This document shows positions 1 through 11,540 of a DNA stretch of 64,000 bases, piece by piece (position 1 is the stretch's first letter; every line of letters starts with the position of its first letter). Location of the stretch: assembly GCF_037392515.1 (NCBI RefSeq), contig NC_090290.1, positions 310,001 through 374,000 on the forward strand, written 5' to 3'. The DNA comes from Haliotis asinina (taxonomy: Eukaryota; Mollusca; Gastropoda; Lepetellida; Haliotidae). A program made the translations under genes and the position numbers. The notes under the pieces are model-generated. The model was not told the DNA's origin. It did not search any database and saw nothing but the letters and a program-made list of their open reading frames with translations.

Positions 1-2
1 CG

Positions 3-3000
3 AAAGAAAAAGAGTTCAGCTTCCAAACAGATTGCTTGTTTTGTGGAGAGACTGTAAAAACAGATTGGAAGACTCACAGATCTAATGTGATTCCGGTTAG
101 GACCGAAAAGCAGTTCCAGGAAACTATAAAAAATATTTGCTTGAAAAGAGGTGATGAATGGTCTACAAAAGTTCTTGCAAGAATTGAGTATGCTGGCGAT
201 TGTTTTGCAGTGGATGCGGTTTACCACAACTCATGCAGTGTGAATTTCAGGACAAACAGAAAGTTGCCTCAAGCTGTAGATAGTTATTCCTCAACACCTC
301 GAAAGAAGCCACGCCAGGGAAGACCGGAGGATCCTGTGAAACTTGCTGCATTCTTGCAAGTTGCTGACTACATTGACGCAAATGATGATGAACAGGTTAC
401 AGTAACAAATCTAGTTTCAAAAATGGCTTCTTATTTGAACTCTAATGAAGAACCCTACAGTGTAAAATACATGAAACGAAAACTGTGTGAACATTTTGGT
501 TATAAAATAATCATTGCTGAAGCAGATGGAAAACCAGATGCTGTAACCTTCCGACACAATGCTTCATCTATTCTGTATGATTTCTACAAAAAAACCCAAA
601 AGTCAGATCCAGATGGAGAGAAGATGCGCCTGATTAGAGCAACTGCTGACCTCCTGAAATGTGACATAAAAGCCATAAGCGGAAACCATCCAACTTATCC
701 TAGCATTGATGATATCAAGTCAACTGAAATTCAACTTGAATACCTGCCACAATCCCTTCGACTTCTGTTGACTCACCTATTTAATGGAAAAGGCTCTGAA
801 GTTAAAGTTGCTTCCATTGGGCAAGCTGTCATACAAGCAACTCGGCCGAGATCATTGGTACCACCACTTCAAATTGGACTTGGTGTCCAAATGCATCACC
901 ACTTTGCATCACGATTCTTGATAGACTCGCTTCATCAACATGGGTTCTGCTCATCATATACACAGGTTAAGCCGTTTGAAGCCAAAGCAGCAGCAACAGG
1001 AAGTCCTGAAGTCTCACACCCCGAACTTGGGTCATCCCTGCAATTCGTTGCCGATAACATCGACCACAACGTGCGCACTTTAGATGGTAATAACACATTC
1101 CATGGAATGGGCATAATTTCAACAGCGACACCAGGGAGAAACACCATCAAGCCAATCACAAGAGGCAATCCAAGCATAAAAGACATTGTAGCAGTTGGCT
1201 GAATTGGAATGCATTTCTACAAATCCGACTGGAATGGACTGGCATGTACAGTTTATGAAGAACTTTCATCTTGTAATCGTGAAGAGTCTTCTGACCCAAC
1301 ATCAGCATTGGACATTCTCTGGAAGATTATGTGGCCACTTAAGTCTCCGAGACCCTCCTGGTCAGGTTATATGCAGTCAGTTCACAGAGGAGATCACGCT
1401 GGGATATCAACTGTCACCTTCTTGCCTATGATTGATATGAATCCTGGTGACATGTCATGTATATATTCCACACTGAAGTATGTTGGGGCTCAGGCAAGAC
1501 AACAAAATGTAACACCTGTTATCACCTTTGATCAACCACTTTGGTGGAAGGCAACTACCATTGTATCAAGTGCAACAGAAATGTCCTTCCTGGGTTGTAT
1601 TGATCACCTTATGTTGGGTTCTGGACTTTGTGAGGTCTTGGAGACAGTGTATGCTCCTAATGCAGTTCCACACATGATGACAGGTAAAGCTGTTTCCCGA
1701 GCCATCAGAGGCCACTTTCTTGTGGACACAGCTCTCAATGCACTCCTCTTAGGCCAGGCGTTTGAATATCCTTGGATTTGCAAGTGTGATGAACATATTG
1801 ATTCAGAACGTACTCCTCAGAATAGATGGTGCAGCACAAAGGACGTGACCAACAACGATCTCAAACATGCAGTATATCTATTTGAACACCTTCTAGGAGG
1901 GCAATTATCAACTGAGGACATTTGTCAAGACATTGTCCTAAAGAGAGTAAAGTCTAGACTGGATGAGTACAAGACACAGTTAAAAGATAGAAGAAGCTGG
2001 ACCAACAATAAAGGATATAGCTCACCTTAGACGGGGGGATGCTGGAGTAGAAGTTAAGTGTGAAAAGAACCTGTTACTCAATTCTAAAAAGGAAGACTTC
2101 CTGGCCAACCAATCTAACAAACAGAGGTTCATCAATCTCCTTGGTACAGCCTTACAGGAACAGGGATGTAGAGTGAAACACGCACGTAGTGATGCAGACC
2201 TAGAAATTGTCATGACAGCTGTGGAACTTGCAAAGGAACACACGACTGTTGTAATTGGTGAGGACACAGACCTGCTGGTACTTCTATGCTACCACACTAG
2301 TTTATCAGAAGAGTCATCAGAAATCTACTATATGACAGAGGCAAAGAGTAACAGTAAAAAGAAAAGGAAAGTCTGGCAAATAAAGGAAGCAAAGCGGAAG
2401 GTAGGAGAAGTCATCTGCAGTAACATCTTGTTCATCCACGCTTTTACAGGATGCGACACTACAAGTAGAGTGTTTGGAATTGGAAAATCGTCGGCGGTAA
2501 AAGAACTGGTCTCTGACATGTCCTTTCGTCAACAGGCATCTGCATTCAGTGTGGTTACAGAGAGAGAAGATATCATAAAAGCTGGTGAAAGAGTTTTCGT
2601 GAAATTGTTCCATGATGACACAGACATAGGTCTGGACAAATTGCGCCATGTCCGCTTTTGTGAAAAAGTGGCAGCATATTCAACATTCGTCGAGCCGAAA
2701 CAATTGCCTCCAACTGCAGCTGCAGCAAAATATCATTCAATGCGTGTCTACTATCAAGTTCAGGAGTGGATGGGACAGAGGTCGTCGGACATGTTGCCTG
2801 AGAACTGGGGATGGGAACTACGAAATGGTCGTCTATATCCCATTCTCACAGATCTGCCACCAGCCCCCGATCACCTGCTTAGAATTATCAGATGTAACTG
2901 TAAGACTGACTGCGGCTCAGCACGGTGCAGCTGTAAGAAACATGGTCTGGAATACTCTCCAGGATGTGGTGAATGTAGGGGAGTCAGCTGCAGCAACTCA

Positions 3001-3024
3001 ATGCGTGTTGAAGATGACATCTAA
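3..3024 (+). pseudogene. PIN-nuclease-like / CXC-domain protein, 5'-partial, broken
   Basis: An uncharacterised intronless protein, open from the first base of the window, so its start lies outside. The N-terminus has a zinc-finger-like pattern: CLFCG at bases 33-47, then YHNSC about 55 residues on. The middle section (about 1290-1760) holds SWSGYMQ, GDHAG and PLWWKA. The later part has IGEDTDLLVLL (about 2257-2289) and FTGCDTTS (about 2442-2465), resembling acidic motifs of FEN/XPG-type PIN nucleases. The C-terminus is cysteine-rich (CNCKTDCGSARCSCKKHG), like a tesmin/TSO1 CXC domain. Two lesions break it: an in-frame TGA at 1200-1202, and a one-base frame change near 2008-2011 in an A-run, where the frame with KDIAHLRRGDAG takes over. 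I recall this family as multicopy in molluscs and cnidarians, which suggests a mobile or amplified gene; its function is unknown to me. It may be a pseudogene, or intact with two assembly errors. Confidence 0.65.
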
Positions 3025-3029
3025 TATAA

Positions 3030-3690
3030 TATTAGAGTCGCACGATGCATCACTATTGGCTATATATCATCATGTGAGGTTTGTTTAAAAACATTTAATT
3101 CCGTTCACTAACTACATCCTGTCTTATCAAAGTTTATGTGACGTGACTGTACCTTCTGCATTTTCTGACAATGTTATTATACTGATTTACGTTCGGGTAA
3201 TATTGTAAATACGGTAAATACTTACACACGTTTAGTTCATACTGTCTGGTGTTCAACATATACATAAAATGAAATGATGATTAGAAATCCCTCGGTAACA
3301 GACACATGGATCAACCTGCTGTTATATGTATACACAGAATTATGGTCTTGTTGCTTGTATTTATGTTAAATACGGTAAATTGGAAGTTTTATATTACAAG
3401 TGTGTGTGTGTGTGTATATATATATCACAAATAGGCTGTGCACTTAAATTTAATTTCAGTGATAAATGCCCTTTTTCGTGACAAATCTCTGTATAGTGTG
3501 CTCATTCAATCGTCTTGTGACGAACAAACATGCACGTGCGTTTTGGCGGGAAAAATGCAATTTTCGTTCATTATACAGTCCTATACTTTTTGTATCTCAA
3601 AATACACATTATATGGATTACAAAACAGAAGAGTCAGCTTTTATTGCAATTTGTTCTAGGTTGAGCTGTATATGAGCTAGGATGACTGGA
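3030..3690. other. Non-coding AT-rich stretch
   Basis: No supportable gene. A short (TG)n(TA)n microsatellite lies at 3400-3425. The short ORFs at 3438-3675 show no recognisable domain. Confidence 0.6.
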
Positions 3691-3695
3691 CTATA

Positions 3696-6600
3696 ATAGC
3701 TTGAAGGCACGAAAGAGAGTCTGAAAAGATTATATACTGCTTATATTTGGAATGCTTATTGATATATTTTAAGGCTGTTAGTATAGCGTTTGCTTCAGCT
3801 GTGAAAATTGAGGTATGATCTGGCAGTCGAGAAGATACTGTTTTGGATCCAACGACAGTGGCACAAGCCACTGCCCTACCATACTTGGACCCATCTGTAA
3901 ATATGGATTTATATGTATTATACTTACTTTGTAATTGATTATATTCTTGTTTATATTGTAACTCATTCGTTTCCGATTTCTTAAATATAGTCAAGGTTAG
4001 GTCGACTTGTGGCCTAACCAATTGCCAAGGAGGTGAAGACAGCAGACGAGAAGGAGAAATATTTTCTAGGTCAATGCCAGCAGCAGAAAGGAAAGGTTTA
4101 ATCCTTATCCCTAGAGGTGGAACAAGAGAAGATTTTTTGTTGTACAGATCCTCATTGAGGGGATGGAATACACAGTTATATGCAGGGTTCGTCTGATTCG
4201 AATATGGTTTAGTAGTGTACTGCAAAGATAATTTAATACGTCTTTGGGTTAAAGAAGGCTCATCAGCTTCAACATAAATGCTGTCAATAGGAGAAGTGCG
4301 GAAAGATCCAAGACAAAGTCTTAAACCCTGGTGATGGATAGAATCAAGCAGTTTCAAGTTGCTTCGACAGGCCCCGCCATACACGATGGAACCATAATCA
4401 AACTTTGATCGGATGAGTGATCTGTACAAATGAAGGAGGGTAGTTTGATCCCCTCCCCACTTTAAATTGGACACCACTTTTAGGAGATCTAATGCTTTCA
4501 GGCATTTGGTCTTCAAATGCTTAATCTGTGGTAAAAAGGTCAAATGTTTGTCGAAAATCAGTCCAAGAAACTTGGCTTCCTTTACAACGGTAATTGGAGA
4601 GCCATCTAAAAACAGTTCAGGATCTTTATGAGGCTTATATTTCCGACAAAAATGTATACATTTGGTTTTTATCTGTGAAAAATTAAATCCATTCTCAAGT
4701 GACCATTTATGAATTTTATTTAAACACATCTGTAATTGTCTCTCAATGGTATGCATATTTTTACCACGACATGAAACATTAAAATCATCCACAAACAATG
4801 ACCCATCTATTGAGTCATGTAATACTTTCGAGAGACTATTGATTTTTATGCTAAACAAAGTAACAGACAAAATACTGCCTTGTGGAACCCCCTGATCCTG
4901 ATTATAATGGTCAGACAGGGATGATCCGACACGAACTTGAAATTGTCTGCCTGCTAAAAATTGTGATATAAAATGAGGCAAACGGCCTCTCAAACCAAAA
5001 TCATGTAAATCTCTTAAGATACCATATTTCCATGTTGTATCATAAGCTTTTTCAAGGTCGAAAAAGATTGATACAGCATGCTGGTTATGGACAATGGAAT
5101 GTTTAACAAATGATTCTAGTCGAACCAAATGGTCAATAGTGCTTCTATTTTTGCGAAAACCACATTGGATGTTAGTAATAAGATTATTGGATTCTAAAAA
5201 CCACACTAATCTATTATTGACCATGCGTTCCATGGTCTTGCAAACACAGCTAGTTAGTGAAATGCTTAATCTGTGGTAAAAAGGTCAAATGTTTGTCGAA
5301 AATCAGTCCAAGAAACTTGGCTTCCTTTACAACGGTAATTGGAGAGCCATCTAAAAACAGTTCAGGATCTTTATGAGGCTTATATTTCCGACAAAAATGT
5401 ATACATTTGGTTTTTATCTGTGAAAAATTAAATCCATTCTCAAGTGACCATTTATGAATTTTATTTAAACACATCTGTAATTGTCTCTCAATGGTATGCA
5501 TATTTTTACCACGACATGAAACATTAAAATCATCCACAAACAATGACCCATCTATTGAGTCATGTAATACTTTCGAGAGACTATTGATTTTTATGCTAAA
5601 CAAAGTAACAGACAAAATACTGCCTTGTGGAACCCCCTGATCCTGATTATAATGGTCAGACAGGGATGATCCGACACGAACTTGAAATTGTCTGCCTGCT
5701 AAAAATTGTGATATAAAATGAGGCAAACGGCCTCTCAAACCAAAATCATGTAAATCTCTTAAGATACCATATTTCCATGTTGTATCATAAGCTTTTTCAA
5801 GGTCGAAAAAGATTGATACAGCATGCTGGTTATGGACAATGGAATGTTTAACAAATGATTCTAGTCGAACCAAATGGTCAATAGTGCTTCTATTTTTGCG
5901 AAAACCACATTGGATGTTAGTAATAAGATTATTGGATTCTAAAAACCACACTAATCTATTATTGACCATGCGTTCCATGGTCTTGCAAACACAGCTAGTT
6001 AGTGAAATAGGTCTGTAGTTTGATGGATCTGTATGATCCCGACCAGGCTTAGGTATAGGTACAACAATGGCTTGACGCCACGACGGAGGAAAATGGCCTG
6101 TTGTCCAAATATGATCAAAAATGTTCAGAAGAGTTTCAAGACATGTATTAGGTAAATGTTTCAGGAGCTGATAGTGGATATTATCAGCACCTGTTGCCGT
6201 ATCGTGAGCTTGCGATAGGGCAGTATTCATCTCATGTAGTGAAAAGAGTTCATTATAATCTTCACCATTATCAGAATGAAAGTTAATATTACGTTTTTCT
6301 TGTTGATCTTTATATTTTTGAAACTTTGTATTATAGTTTGAGGAAGAAGAATGCCTAGCTAAAGTTTCACCCAACTTGTTTGCAATGTCAATTTTATCTG
6401 TTAAATCCTCGGGTCCATCTTTTAGATGATGAACACTAGAATTTCTGCCTTTACCCTTGATTCTCTGTACCATGTTCCACACCTTTGTCATTGGTGTACG
6501 TGAATTAATATTTGATACAAAGGTCTTCCAAGACTGGCGTTTACTTTGTTTAAAAGTACGTCGAGTCTGAGCATTATTTACTTTGAAATGATTAAAATTG

Positions 6601-7477
6601 TGAACAGTAGGATGGCGGCGAAAGTATTTCTCTGCCTTTTTCCTACACTTTCTAGCTTGTTTGCAATCATCAGTAAACCACGGTTTGCGAATATGTGGTT
6701 TAGCAGAAGCCTTAGGAATAGTTTCATCGGCGATATTCTTCAGTTTTTCAGAGAAAAGAGTCAGGCTGTAAGTTGTCAGCACACAGTGTCTGGAATAAAG
6801 GCCAGTTAGCTTTATCAAAATTCCACCTGGTTGCAGGGGGTTCATCATTCGGATTTATAGCTGAAAGTATTGTGGGAAAATGGTCACTTCCACAAAGATC
6901 GTCGTGGACAGACCATTCGAATTCGTTATATATGTTTTCATCTGTGAGCGACAGATCGAGTGCAGAATAGGTTCCAAAACCAGGGTGTAAATATGTGACA
7001 GATCCATCATTAAATATGCACAAATTATTATTTGCAATGAAATTTTCAAGAATTTTACCTTTATTGTTGGTATCGGCACTTAAGATCACCCATGATTATG
7101 CATGGTTTAGGAAGCTGGTCGAATAGATCCTGAAGATCGGACTGCTGAAGAGCTGAAGAAGGAGAGATGTACAAAGAACAAAGCGTAAAGGTTATCTGGA
7201 AAGTAAGCCGGACCGCAACAGCCTGAAGGTTACTTTTAAGGGGAACTGAGCTATGGATTACATCATGCTTCACAAGAATAGAAGCACCGCCAGTGGCTTT
7301 ATCACCTTCAGGTGAGAATGAATGAAATGAATTATACTGGCGCAATTCAAATTTATCAGTACTTTTCAGATAAGTCTCTTGTAAACTAAACGCCGATGGT
7401 GTATAATCTTGTGATAATAATTGTAGGTCGTTAAAATTGTTCCTAAGGCCTCTGCAATTCCATTGTACTAATGTCAT
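3696..7477 (-). pseudogene. LINE copy 1 ORF2 (endonuclease-RT-RNase H), disrupted
   Basis: ORF2 starts at an ATG (MTLVQWNCRG, 7477) and encodes an APE-type endonuclease. Near 7080 a deletion of roughly 25 bases removes the residues between GD and the following segment, so the FNGHNPLWG motif seen in copy 3 is lost and the frame shifts. The frame continues at 6748-7089, with SDHFPT present, then shifts again near 6770-6790. RT (about 5250-6300 in its first copy) has NYRPISLTSC, FDLEKAYD, QGVPQGSILS and FVDD. It is then interrupted by a 745-bp tandem duplication, which is not a multiple of three. RNase H begins (FTDGSK, FTAEAN, FSDSLS) and is cut off. Copy 1 cannot make a working ORF2 protein. 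Confidence 0.85.
4516..6008. repeat. Exact 745-bp tandem duplication within LINE copy 1 RT
   Basis: The block 4516-5260 is repeated at 5261-6005 with an offset of 745 bases. Every line I compared matched, so the copies look identical. The junction carries a 4-base AAAT microhomology (4515-4518 and 6005-6008). Both copies cover RT from the VCKTMERM region to FLPQIKH. Confidence 0.85.
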
Positions 7478-7485
7478 AAAAATAT

Positions 7486-8724
7486 CTAGGGAGGTTCAAC
7501 TGGAGACCGTGCGTGTTTGGTAGCGCCACTCCTGCACCCTGCTTGTGAAGGAGTGATCTCCATGTCAAGCGCTTCAAACTGATTTTGAACCGTCACTGAT
7601 GGTGACTCTTCTAAATGTTGAAGAGCTCTGGTCTTTTTCCTCATTTTTTTCTTTTCTTTGCTAGATATATGATCAACGCCTTTTGTCGCCTGTGTTGAAT
7701 TCATGGCTTCTGGCTGAGATTCTGTCTGGGACGATGAGGAGCGTTGAGACTCATGTGATATTGGAGGATTGTCATCCAAGGTTATCTGAGTTGCATTCAC
7801 CCAAGATATTAAAGTCTGACAGGATGTTGAAACTGATTTCTTACCAGATTTTGGAGCAGACGAAGAAACTGTAGCTGAATATGTTTGACCAGTAGAAGAT
7901 TTAGATGGAGTATTTACTAATTTCTTTGCCTCAAAATAAGAGATGTTATTTGTGTATTTGATTTTTAGAACTTGGCTTTCATATTCAAACTTTGGGCAAG
8001 ATTTAGACGAAGCCAGATGTTCACCACTGCAGTTGGCGCACTTGATGGTATCAGTGCAATCAGTACTCTCATGAGGTCCACTGCAACGTGAGCATACAGA
8101 CTGGCCTGTGCAAGATCTTGCACCGTGTCCAAACTTTTGGCATTTGTAACACCGGAGTGGATTTGGTACATAGACTTCCACTCCGATATTACAGTATCCT
8201 GCTTTAACAGATTTAGGGAGTACTGTCATACAAAAAGTGAAAAGGTAGGTATTAGTTTTGACCACATTTGAATCCTGTTTCCTGATGAAACGCTTCACAG
8301 AAGTAACACCTTGGTCTTTCAACTCGGCCACAATTTCTTCTTCCGACATGTCTGATAAACAATGAGACCTGTCTCTAACAATTCCTCTACAAGTATTCAG
8401 TGTCTTATGAACGGAGACAACAACCTGTTTGTTAACAAAATGCTGCAAGCCCAGCAGATTGACAGATTGTTGTCGTCGTATACATTCTACCAAGAGCGAA
8501 CCATTTCTGAGGCGAGTGACATTCTTTACCTCTCCGCAGACACCCTGGATGCCCTTGGAAACAGCAAAAGGGTTTATATTAAGTGGACTCCCATCATCAG
8601 TTGCAATAACCAAAAACCTTGGCCAAGAATCATTCACTGAAAGGGATACCTCCTCATCAGATGACGAAGAAAGATGTCTCCGCTTGTACGTCTTTGATGA
8701 ACCAGAATGCATATTTTGAGCCAT
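7486..8724 (-). CDS. LINE copy 1 ORF1, gag-like CCHC zinc-knuckle protein
   Basis: An intact 412-residue ORF from an ATG (MAQNMHS). It is the nucleic-acid-binding ORF1 protein of the retrotransposon, expected to coat element RNA in a cytoplasmic RNP. An RRM-like or gag-like N-terminal half contains WPRFLVI, NPFAVSKGIQG and LVEC, which are shared with both other copies here. Zinc knuckles follow: CYKCQKFGHGARSC (CX2CX4HX4C), then CSRCSGPHESTDC and CANCSGEHLASSKSC. The C-terminal quarter is Ser/Thr/Gln-rich and basic. The stop TAG is followed 9 bases later by the ORF2 ATG in the -1 frame. It is the most diverged of the three ORF1 copies, so copy 1 probably belongs to a different subfamily from copies 2 and 3. 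Confidence 0.8.
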   Translation of the reverse strand: MAQNMHSGSSKTYKRRHLSSSSDEEVSLSVNDSWPRFLVIATDDGSPLNINPFAVSKGIQGVCGEVKNVTRLRNGSLLVECIRRQQSVNLLGLQHFVNKQVVVSVHKTLNTCRGIVRDRSHCLSDMSEEEIVAELKDQGVTSVKRFIRKQDSNVVKTNTYLFTFCMTVLPKSVKAGYCNIGVEVYVPNPLRCYKCQKFGHGARSCTGQSVCSRCSGPHESTDCTDTIKCANCSGEHLASSKSCPKFEYESQVLKIKYTNNISYFEAKKLVNTPSKSSTGQTYSATVSSSAPKSGKKSVSTSCQTLISWVNATQITLDDNPPISHESQRSSSSQTESQPEAMNSTQATKGVDHISSKEKKKMRKKTRALQHLEESPSVTVQNQFEALDMEITPSQAGCRSGATKHARSPVEPP

Positions 8725-9358
8725 GGTATTAGAATATTATTCGACAGCCCTGCTCCCCACCCGCCATCGAGTGTCAACATGGACGATGCTGCAGCGGAAA
8801 CCAGACTGCAGCACCAGGGTTACAGGGATGTTATACTCCAGAAATAAGGACATAAATAGCTAAGAAATCTAAAAGATCAAATGCCAGGCTGGTTCGGCCC
8901 ATGACATAAGTCCTCAGAAACTCAGAACTTAGAGGTCCATACCACCAGATTGACCCATGAGCCACCGCCCTCTGGCATTAGACTCTAGGCAATTAAATGT
9001 AACAAAGATTTTTATATTGAAATTGATAATCACAAGAACCAATACCCAATATGTTGAATGTGCAAAAAGTGAGCTATGAACAGGGCTTGGCATGACCAGC
9101 CGATTGATAGAACCGGGCCCATTCTACCACCCGTCTAGGTGAAGTCAGGGCCAAAGTAGTGTGTTAGGCAATAGGAACACGGTTCCAGGCCCCTATTGCC
9201 CTCAACCACCAGGATCCCCTCCTCCACCGACACAGGGCCGCAACCCACGGCTAACAGGTTGGTGGACCAAATATACCCCCGGGTCCACAACGGGGGTGTT
9301 GGCGAGCTCTTGGCATTACCCAGCACCCACCACGAGGAGGTGGCTCGCCACGGGTGCC
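8725..9358 (-). other. LINE copy 1 5' UTR / internal promoter region
   Basis: About 630 bases with no supported ORF. It aligns with the 5' leaders of copies 2 and 3: the ACCTCCTCGTGGTGGGTGCT block, GTCGGTGGAGGA and CAATCGGCTGGTCATGCCAA are shared. LINEs of this type usually carry an internal promoter here. Confidence 0.6.
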
Positions 9359-9462
9359 AAAAGTGTGTGAACTTGGAAGGGGACTATGTAGAAAAATAAA
9401 TTACAAACGTGGATTTTGTAACTATTTTTCACAGTGAGGCTTAGAACTTTTCAGCCTCATAT
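9359..9462 (+). mobile_element. mariner-like element remnant, 3' end
   Basis: Directly beside the LINE copy 1 5' end the + strand reads KCVNLEGDYVEK and a stop, the usual C-terminus of mariner/SETMAR-type transposases. About 40 bases later comes GAGGCTTAGAACTTTTCAGC, which looks like a mariner terminal repeat. The LINE appears to have landed in, or been joined to, this element. Confidence 0.5.
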
Positions 9463-9738
9463 CAATACAGCAGCGACTCATCGCCAGTCACCATTTAAAT
9501 TCAAGACAATGTATAGTTCATTCATTAAGGTATCAAACAAAGTTAAACATCGGAGGACGATCACTATAAAAGTCGAGGATCTTCACTGGTCAGTACACAA
9601 CACCATTGACAGTAAACTGCTTGACTGTAATCGTTCCTCTTCCTATTAACGCCTTGTGACGTGATACTGTTGTCTTATACACTATGGACCAATCTAGACA
9701 GTTTATGAGTTTATTGGTTGCTCACTTTCTAATATATA
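9463..9738. other. Non-coding flank with a short shared repeat
   Basis: No gene seen. Bases 9593-9650 (CAACACCATTGACAGTAAAC onward to CCTCTTCCTATTA) recur in similar form at 13042-13115. Both copies lie just upstream of a Tc1 element. Confidence 0.55.
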
Positions 9739-11035
9739 TACACCTGGAAATTAATTAAGCGACACCAAAATCAATGTGACATAAAAAATGTTTTACCGGA
9801 GAAATTCAAATGATCATTCTCGCATATAAAATATGACCCTTTCTGAATACCATAATGTGAAGGTGAAGGAGTTTTACTGATTTGGTGTTGCACAGAATGC
9901 ACGTGAATCATGCAATCCTCATCCAGGTGAAAATCTAGTTTTTCTGATTGAACTTGAGAGTGTCACCATCCTGTCATAGAGTGTCAGAATATTGTTTAAA
10001 ATCATTATGGCTCGTCGTAGGGTGTCAGACAACTTGAGATGGCAAATTATTGGTATGAGGAACGCTGGGTTAAGTTGCAGAGAAATCGGACGTCAAATCA
10101 ATCGACACCATTCAGTTGTTGCACGATTAGTGCAGAAACATGGAGTAACAAATGACGTTAGAGACAGGCCACGTCCTGGACGACCACGCAAAACCAGTAG
10201 ACGTGAAGATGCAGCGTTGTTGCGTCTTGTAAGGCGACATCCCTTCGTGAACAGCACTGTCCTTAAAACAGAGTGGTTACGGGGTAGGGCGATATCCACT
10301 AGAACCATCAGGAACCGGCTAAAGGCGGCAGGATACAGGGCTAGAAGACCTATCAGACGTCCCACGTTGACTAGGAACCATCGTGCAGCTCGTTTACAAT
10401 GGTCGATACAACGTCAACGCTGGAATCTTGCGTCCTGGAGAAAAGTCCATTTCTCTGATGAGAGCAGGTTCTTATTGCACGTTGTTGACGGCCGCTTAAG
10501 GGTCTGGAGACGTTCAAACATGGCAATGGCAGAACGACACATTGCCGAGACCATTCCATACGGTGGAGGGTCCGTCATGGTGTGGGGTTGCGTCTCCCAC
10601 GACTGCAAACTTGATCTGGTCACAGTGCAGGGGAATTTAAACGCACTTTGATATCAACGTGAGATCTTACAAACAAGTGTTGTTCCACATTTTGACAATC
10701 ACGTGTTGGCAGACCGTCCAATTTTCATGGATGACAACGCCAGGCCCCACAGAGCACATGCCGTCGTCGATTTTTTACGTCAAAACGCTGTGGAGACAAT
10801 CCCGTGGCCAGCCAGAAGTCCTGATCTCAATCCGATTGAGCATATTTGGGATATGCTAGGCCGACGAGTTCGACAACGAGACCCCCCTGTACAAACGGTA
10901 CGTGAACTGGAACTTGCACTGCATCAGGAATGGGCCAGACTCCCTCAACGTCAGATTCAAAGACTGATACAGGGAATGAGGAGACGACTTGAAGCAGTCG
11001 TCCGTGTCCGCGGTGGTTACACAAAATATTGACAA
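9739..11035 (+). mobile_element. Tc1-like transposon A, right end missing
   Basis: The left terminal repeat CACCTGGAAATTAATTAAGC begins at 9741 after a TA dinucleotide and matches the ends of Tc1 element B. No matching inverted repeat is found after the transposase, so the right end has been lost or diverged past recognition. Confidence 0.75.
10007..11032 (+). pseudogene. Tc1 transposase with one in-frame TGA
   Basis: A cut-and-paste transposase reading frame of 341 codons, the same length as element B. It has an N-terminal helix-turn-helix pair (LRWQIIGMRNAGLSCREIG), a GRPRK hook, and a DD34E catalytic triad: D in HFSDESRF (codon 151), D in DDNARPH, and E in DLNPIEHIWD, with 34 residues between the last two. 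The single lesion is TGA at codon 215 (10649-10651). Element B has Arg there, so a CGA-to-TGA change by CpG decay explains it. The frame is otherwise open to 11032. The missing right terminal repeat also makes the copy immobile. Confidence 0.8.
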
Positions 11036-11540
11036 TAACTATGCTTTCTGACTCTTAAGACACAATTCAAGGATTGCAACATGGCGTTTGCATCCAGAAC
11101 CATGCCAAATTCCATGCATGACAATAGTAAATTTCAACATGTTTCTGAGTTATATATATATAGTTATATATATATGTATATATATAAAGAAAGTGATGAG
11201 AATACCGGGTGTACAGATGTAGATATATAAGAAGTAGTTTCCGAAATAATAACACAACACGGATTTTCTCCTACATGTTTCAATCGTGTATCTTCAGGGA
11301 GAAGTGATTTCAGTTAAACAGACTGTTATGAGGTCACATTTGTCTTGACGTCTCAATACAACTGTATACAAATGTTGTGATGCGGCGTTGCCATGACGTC
11401 ACATTGACAGTAATACAATAGAAACATAAGAAAAAGAAGTATAATTCCAATACATTGAGTTACTGATTTAACGATGGACACAATTCTTTTATGAAAAAGT
11501 TTTCTTTAACTTTACGCAGCATGGCATCAGCAGTATTCAT
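11036..11540. other. Non-coding stretch with TA microsatellite
   Basis: No gene seen. (TA)n-rich tracts occupy 11150-11187. Bases 11270-11540 probably include 3' non-coding sequence of the adjacent Penelope-like element. Confidence 0.5.

Larger units (their letters stand above)
3696..9358 (-). mobile_element. LINE copy 1 (I-group-like non-LTR retrotransposon), 3'-truncated
   Basis: Minus-strand non-LTR retrotransposon with a 5' UTR (8725-9358), gag-like ORF1 and an ORF2 with endonuclease, reverse transcriptase and the start of RNase H. The 5' boundary is set by GGCACCCGTGGCGAGCC, which also opens copy 3 at 48513. The 3' boundary is abrupt: alignment with copy 3 stops inside RNase H, right after the residues SCLQAI, at about 3696. 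The rest of RNase H, the C-terminal knuckle, the 3' UTR and the (ACTC)n tail are missing. LINEs normally lose the 5' end, so a later deletion or rearrangement is likely. The architecture (CCHC ORF1; APE endonuclease, RT and RNase H in ORF2) fits the I group, perhaps Nimb-like. The clade is inference. Confidence 0.85.

Noticed and set aside
9135-9399. Short ORFs in the LINE 5' leader
   Set aside because: They lie in the UTR shared by the three LINE copies and are not conserved in frame.
11274-11300. Hammerhead-ribozyme-like CTGAAGA..GAAAC on the minus strand, 3' of the Penelope-like ORF
   Set aside because: Such ribozymes occur in Penelope elements, but the core here lacks the canonical CUGAUGA and I could not see a convincing stem II.
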